Source of the DNA: Massilia sp.
GTDB lineage: Bacteria > Pseudomonadota > Gammaproteobacteria > Burkholderiales > Burkholderiaceae_D
Assembly (NCBI GenBank): GCA_028291845.1
Contig: JAQGNM010000406.1
Location: 1-8,628, forward strand
Length of the DNA: 8,628 nucleotides
Direction of reading: 5' to 3'
Both the position numbers and the translations under genes were made by a program. This document shows, in pieces, positions 6,425-8,628 of this stretch (its first letter is position 1; each line of letters begins with the position of its first letter). The notes below the pieces were generated by a model. The model was not told the origin of the DNA. It saw only the letters and a list, made by a program, of their open reading frames with translations, and searched no databases.

Positions 6425-6542
6425 GGGGGACTGGCCGGGCCGCGTTCGGACCGAAGGGGCCTGTCCCAACGCCGATATGTAGCAAAAGAATATTTTGACT
6501 CGTCGCGAACATGGGACAGGCACCTTCGGCGCCAGTCCCCCC
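6425..6542. repeat. REP-like hairpin pair, copy 2
   Basis: This is a second element of the same family as 3968-4062. The right arm (6512-6541) is the exact reverse complement, over 30 bp, of the left arm of copy 1 (3971-4000). The left arm (6425-6468) keeps the GGGAC, T, GGCC and GGCC, T, GTCCC stem. Its loop is enlarged by an inner palindrome TTCGG-A-CCGAA (6445-6455). The spacer between arms is 43 bp (6469-6511) and unrelated in sequence to that of copy 1, apart from the last base. The element lies 6 bp from the end of the TRAP binding-protein gene and about 140 bp upstream of the receptor start. Confidence 0.9.
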
Positions 6543-6547
6543 TTAAA

Positions 6548-7645
6548 TTACTTCGCCTTATTAGCGCTGATCAAATAATTCTGCATCGACGCCTCCGCCA
6601 CCGACGCCCAGGTATTCTGCTCGCGTCTAAAATTCTTCCACGGCTCGTAGATCTTCTTGAACTTCGGATTTTTCGCCGCTTCCTCGTCGAGCACCTCGGC
6701 GGCCGCCTTGTAGCCGGCGTCCATCATTTCCTTGCTAAAGAAACGCACCTTGGCGCCGTTCTTGATCAGGCGCGCCAGCGCGGCCGGGTTCTTGGCGTCG
6801 TAATCGGCCTGCATGTAGACATGGGCTTCGTAGGTCGCCGCTTCGACGGCTGCCTGGTATTCCTTCGGCAGCTTTTCCCATTCCTTGATGTTGATGTAGA
6901 ACGACAGCTGCGGACCGGCTTCCCACCAGCCCGGGGCGTAATAAAACGGCGCCACTTTATAGATGCCGATTTTTTCGTCGTCGTATGGGCCGACCCATTC
7001 AGCGGCGTCGATGGTGCCCTTCTCCAGCGACGGGTAGATGTCGGCGGCCGGCAATTGCTGGGTGACCACGCCGAGTTTCGACATGGTGCGACCCGCCAAG
7101 CCGGAAATGCGCATCTTCAAACCTTTTAAATCATTGACGGTTTTAATTTCCTTGCGAAACCAGCCACCCATCTGGGTGCCGGTGTTACCGCCCGGGAAAT
7201 TGATGATGTTGTAGCCTTTAAAAAATTCACGCATGAGCTGCTTGCCGCCGCCCACTTCCATCCACGCCGACTGCTGGCGCGAGGTCAGGCCGAACGGCAC
7301 CGCGCAATCAAAAGCAAAGGCGGCATCCTTGCCGACGTAGTAGTACGAGGCGGTGTGGCCTATTTCGACGGTGTCGTTGCGCACCGCGTCCATCACTTCG
7401 AGGGCGGGAACGATCTCGCCGGCGGCGAAGGGACGAATGGTGAATTTGCCGCCGGTCAGCGCGGCGACCCGCTTGCAAAACACTTCGGAGGCGCCGAAGA
7501 TGGTGTCGAGGTTTTTCGGAAAGCTGCTGGCGAGGCGCCAGTTGATGGTTGGCAGATCGGCTGCCCGTGCCAGGGTCGGCGCAACGGCGGCGCCGGCGAC
7601 ACCGGCGCTGACGGCCGCTTTCTTGAGGAAGGAACGACGTTCCAT
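6548..7645 (-). CDS. TRAP transporter substrate-binding protein, DctP/TakP type
   Basis: This 365-residue periplasmic protein is the binding (P) subunit of a tripartite ATP-independent transporter. The N-terminus carries a Tat-type signal, RRSFLKK at residues 3-9, then a hydrophobic stretch to LARA, with cleavage likely after A28. The mature protein resembles Rhodobacter TakP, which binds 2-oxoacids such as pyruvate, and related lactate binders: INWRLASSFPKNLDTIFG, SYYYVGKD, NFPGGNTGTQMGGWFRKEI, LKMRISGLAG with the family arginine R179, and DIYPSLEKGTIDAAEWVGPY at about 202-221. A 2-oxo- or 2-hydroxyacid ligand is therefore likely but inferred. The ATG has a clean AGGAGA (plus strand TCTCCT, 7653-7658) and its own promoter candidate. 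Membrane subunits DctQ and DctM are not adjacent on either side, so it depends on partners elsewhere. Confidence 0.93.
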   Translation of the reverse strand: MERRSFLKKAAVSAGVAGAAVAPTLARAADLPTINWRLASSFPKNLDTIFGASEVFCKRVAALTGGKFTIRPFAAGEIVPALEVMDAVRNDTVEIGHTASYYYVGKDAAFAFDCAVPFGLTSRQQSAWMEVGGGKQLMREFFKGYNIINFPGGNTGTQMGGWFRKEIKTVNDLKGLKMRISGLAGRTMSKLGVVTQQLPAADIYPSLEKGTIDAAEWVGPYDDEKIGIYKVAPFYYAPGWWEAGPQLSFYINIKEWEKLPKEYQAAVEAATYEAHVYMQADYDAKNPAALARLIKNGAKVRFFSKEMMDAGYKAAAEVLDEEAAKNPKFKKIYEPWKNFRREQNTWASVAEASMQNYLISANKAK

Positions 7646-7689
7646 GGATTTGTCTCCTGTTTGTTTTAGCGGGCGTATTCCCTCAGGCT

Positions 7690-7718
7690 AGTGTATTAGC
7701 GCTGTTGAAACCTTGCAA
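7690..7718 (-). promoter_or_regulatory. Candidate sigma-70 promoter of the TRAP binding-protein gene
   Basis: On the minus strand TTGCAA (7713-7718) and TACACT (7690-7695) are spaced by 17 bp, four of six matches to each consensus hexamer. The -10 ends about 44 bp upstream of the start codon. It lies in the 104-bp gap after pmbA, which supports separate transcription of the TRAP gene. Confidence 0.5.
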
Positions 7719-7749
7719 CTAAAATAGATACAGGCGACTACGGGCGGAA

Positions 7750-8628
7750 TCAGCTTCCGGCGATCACCATGCTCTCGATTAAGATCGAGCCGGTCGACTT
7801 GTTGCCTCGCGTTAAAACATCGTTACCGATCGCCACGATCTGCTGAAACATGTCTTTCATGTTGCCGGCGATGGTGATTTCTTCGACTGGATACTGGATG
7901 ACGCCATTTTCGACCCAGTAGCCGGAGGCGCCGCGCGAATAATCGCCGGTGACGTAATTGGTGCCCTGCCCCATCAGTTCGGTGACCAGCAAGCCGCTGC
8001 CCATTTTGCGCAGCATGCCGGCGAAATCGTCGCCTGGCTCGGCCAGGCTGGACGACATGGTCAGATTGTGCGAGCCGCCGGCGTTGCCGGTGGTTTGCAT
8101 GCCGAGCTTGCGGGCCGAATAGCTGGACAGGAAGTAGCCATTCAAGACGCCGTTCTCGACCACGTTGCGCTTGACCGTGCGCACTCCCTCCTCGTCGAAC
8201 GGCGCCGAGCCGACGCCGCCGATGATGTGCGGGTCTTCGACGATTTGTATATGGTCCGGGAAGATCGATTTGCCCAGCGAATCGAGCAGGAAGGTCGATT
8301 TGCGGTACAGCGCGCCGCCGGAAGTGGCTTGCACGAAAGCGCCGACCAGGCCGGCGGCCAGGGGCGCCTCGAACAGCACCGGGCAGGTGCGGGTGTCGAG
8401 TTTGCGGGCGTTCAGGCGCGCCAGCGCGCGCTCGGCGGCGTAGCGGCCGACCGCTTCGGGAGCAGCCATTGTAGAGGCGTCGCGCACCGAGGTGTACCAG
8501 TCGTCGCGCTGCATCTTGGCGCCCTTGCCGGCGATCGGCGCGACCGACAGGGTATGGCGCGAAAACGGATAGCCGCCGACGAAACCGCGCGAATTGGCCG
8601 ACACGAAGTGCGATTGCTGCACGTGGAT
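7750..8628 (-). CDS. pmbA: Metalloprotease-related protein PmbA/TldE, C-terminal part (5' end outside window)
   Basis: PmbA (TldE) pairs with TldD in a cytoplasmic protease that matures modified peptides such as microcin B17 and degrades the antitoxin CcdA in E. coli. PmbA itself lacks the catalytic zinc motif, which is in TldD. About 292 residues are visible of roughly 450, and the reading frame is open to the right edge, so the GTG at 8620-8622 should not be taken as a start. Family stretches are SRGFVGGYPFSRHTLS, MQRDDWYTSVRD, GALYRKSTFLLDSLGK, ARKLGMQTTGNAGGSHNLTM and the strongly conserved TGDYSRGASGYWVENG followed by YPVEEITIAGN. The protein ends normally at a TGA (7750-7752). It precedes the TRAP gene by 104 bp without functional relation that I can see. 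tldD is not in the window. Confidence 0.95.
   Translation of the reverse strand: MHVQQSHFVSANSRGFVGGYPFSRHTLSVAPIAGKGAKMQRDDWYTSVRDASTMAAPEAVGRYAAERALARLNARKLDTRTCPVLFEAPLAAGLVGAFVQATSGGALYRKSTFLLDSLGKSIFPDHIQIVEDPHIIGGVGSAPFDEEGVRTVKRNVVENGVLNGYFLSSYSARKLGMQTTGNAGGSHNLTMSSSLAEPGDDFAGMLRKMGSGLLVTELMGQGTNYVTGDYSRGASGYWVENGVIQYPVEEITIAGNMKDMFQQIVAIGNDVLTRGNKSTGSILIESMVIAGS

Noticed and set aside
6282..6512. A 77-residue N-terminal extension of the TonB receptor reading frame.
   Set aside because: It runs through the upstream region into the REP-like element, is proline- and arginine-rich without family similarity, and would bury the signal peptide.

Overview
The window is high-GC bacterial chromosome. 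Its gene content suggests a betaproteobacterium, most plausibly Oxalobacteraceae (Massilia, Duganella or Janthinobacterium-like). That placement is inference from protein character and codon use; no rRNA or marker tree is available here. The DNA is almost fully coding: seven protein genes, two of them cut by the window edges, no RNA gene, no CRISPR array and no insertion sequence.

Region 1 (1-2777) is the start of a phenylacetate degradation locus. On the minus strand, paaA, paaB and paaC (cut at the left edge) encode the diiron phenylacetyl-CoA 1,2-epoxidase. paaX, which encodes the GntR-like phenylacetyl-CoA-responsive repressor, is transcribed away from them on the plus strand. The 185-bp divergent gap is AT-rich and holds several overlapping short inverted repeats that are plausible PaaX operators. 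The paaB stop overlaps the paaC start, and the first codons of paaC are four 12-bp tandem units, each with an in-frame start codon.

Region 2 (2832-3965) is a plus-strand M14 zinc carboxypeptidase of the cytosolic-carboxypeptidase type, with all expected zinc and catalytic residues. It follows paaX at a distance of 54 bp.

Region 3 (3968-6542) is a minus-strand TonB-dependent outer-membrane receptor gene bracketed by two copies of a REP-like palindromic element. Each copy is a pair of hairpins in inverted orientation. The outermost hairpins of the two copies are perfect 30-bp inverted repeats of each other, so the whole receptor gene sits between inverted repeats. This is the most unusual architecture in the window.

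Region 4 (6548-8628) holds, on the minus strand, a Tat-exported TRAP-transporter binding protein of the DctP/TakP (2-oxoacid) type and, upstream of it, the C-terminal part of PmbA/TldE, the non-catalytic partner of the TldD protease. The TRAP membrane subunits are not adjacent, so the binding protein looks like an orphan here.

Apart from paaABC with paaX, the genes do not form an obvious single pathway. I see no clear undescribed multi-gene system. The parts worth a second look are the REP-bracketed receptor, the repeated paaC start and the divergent operator.
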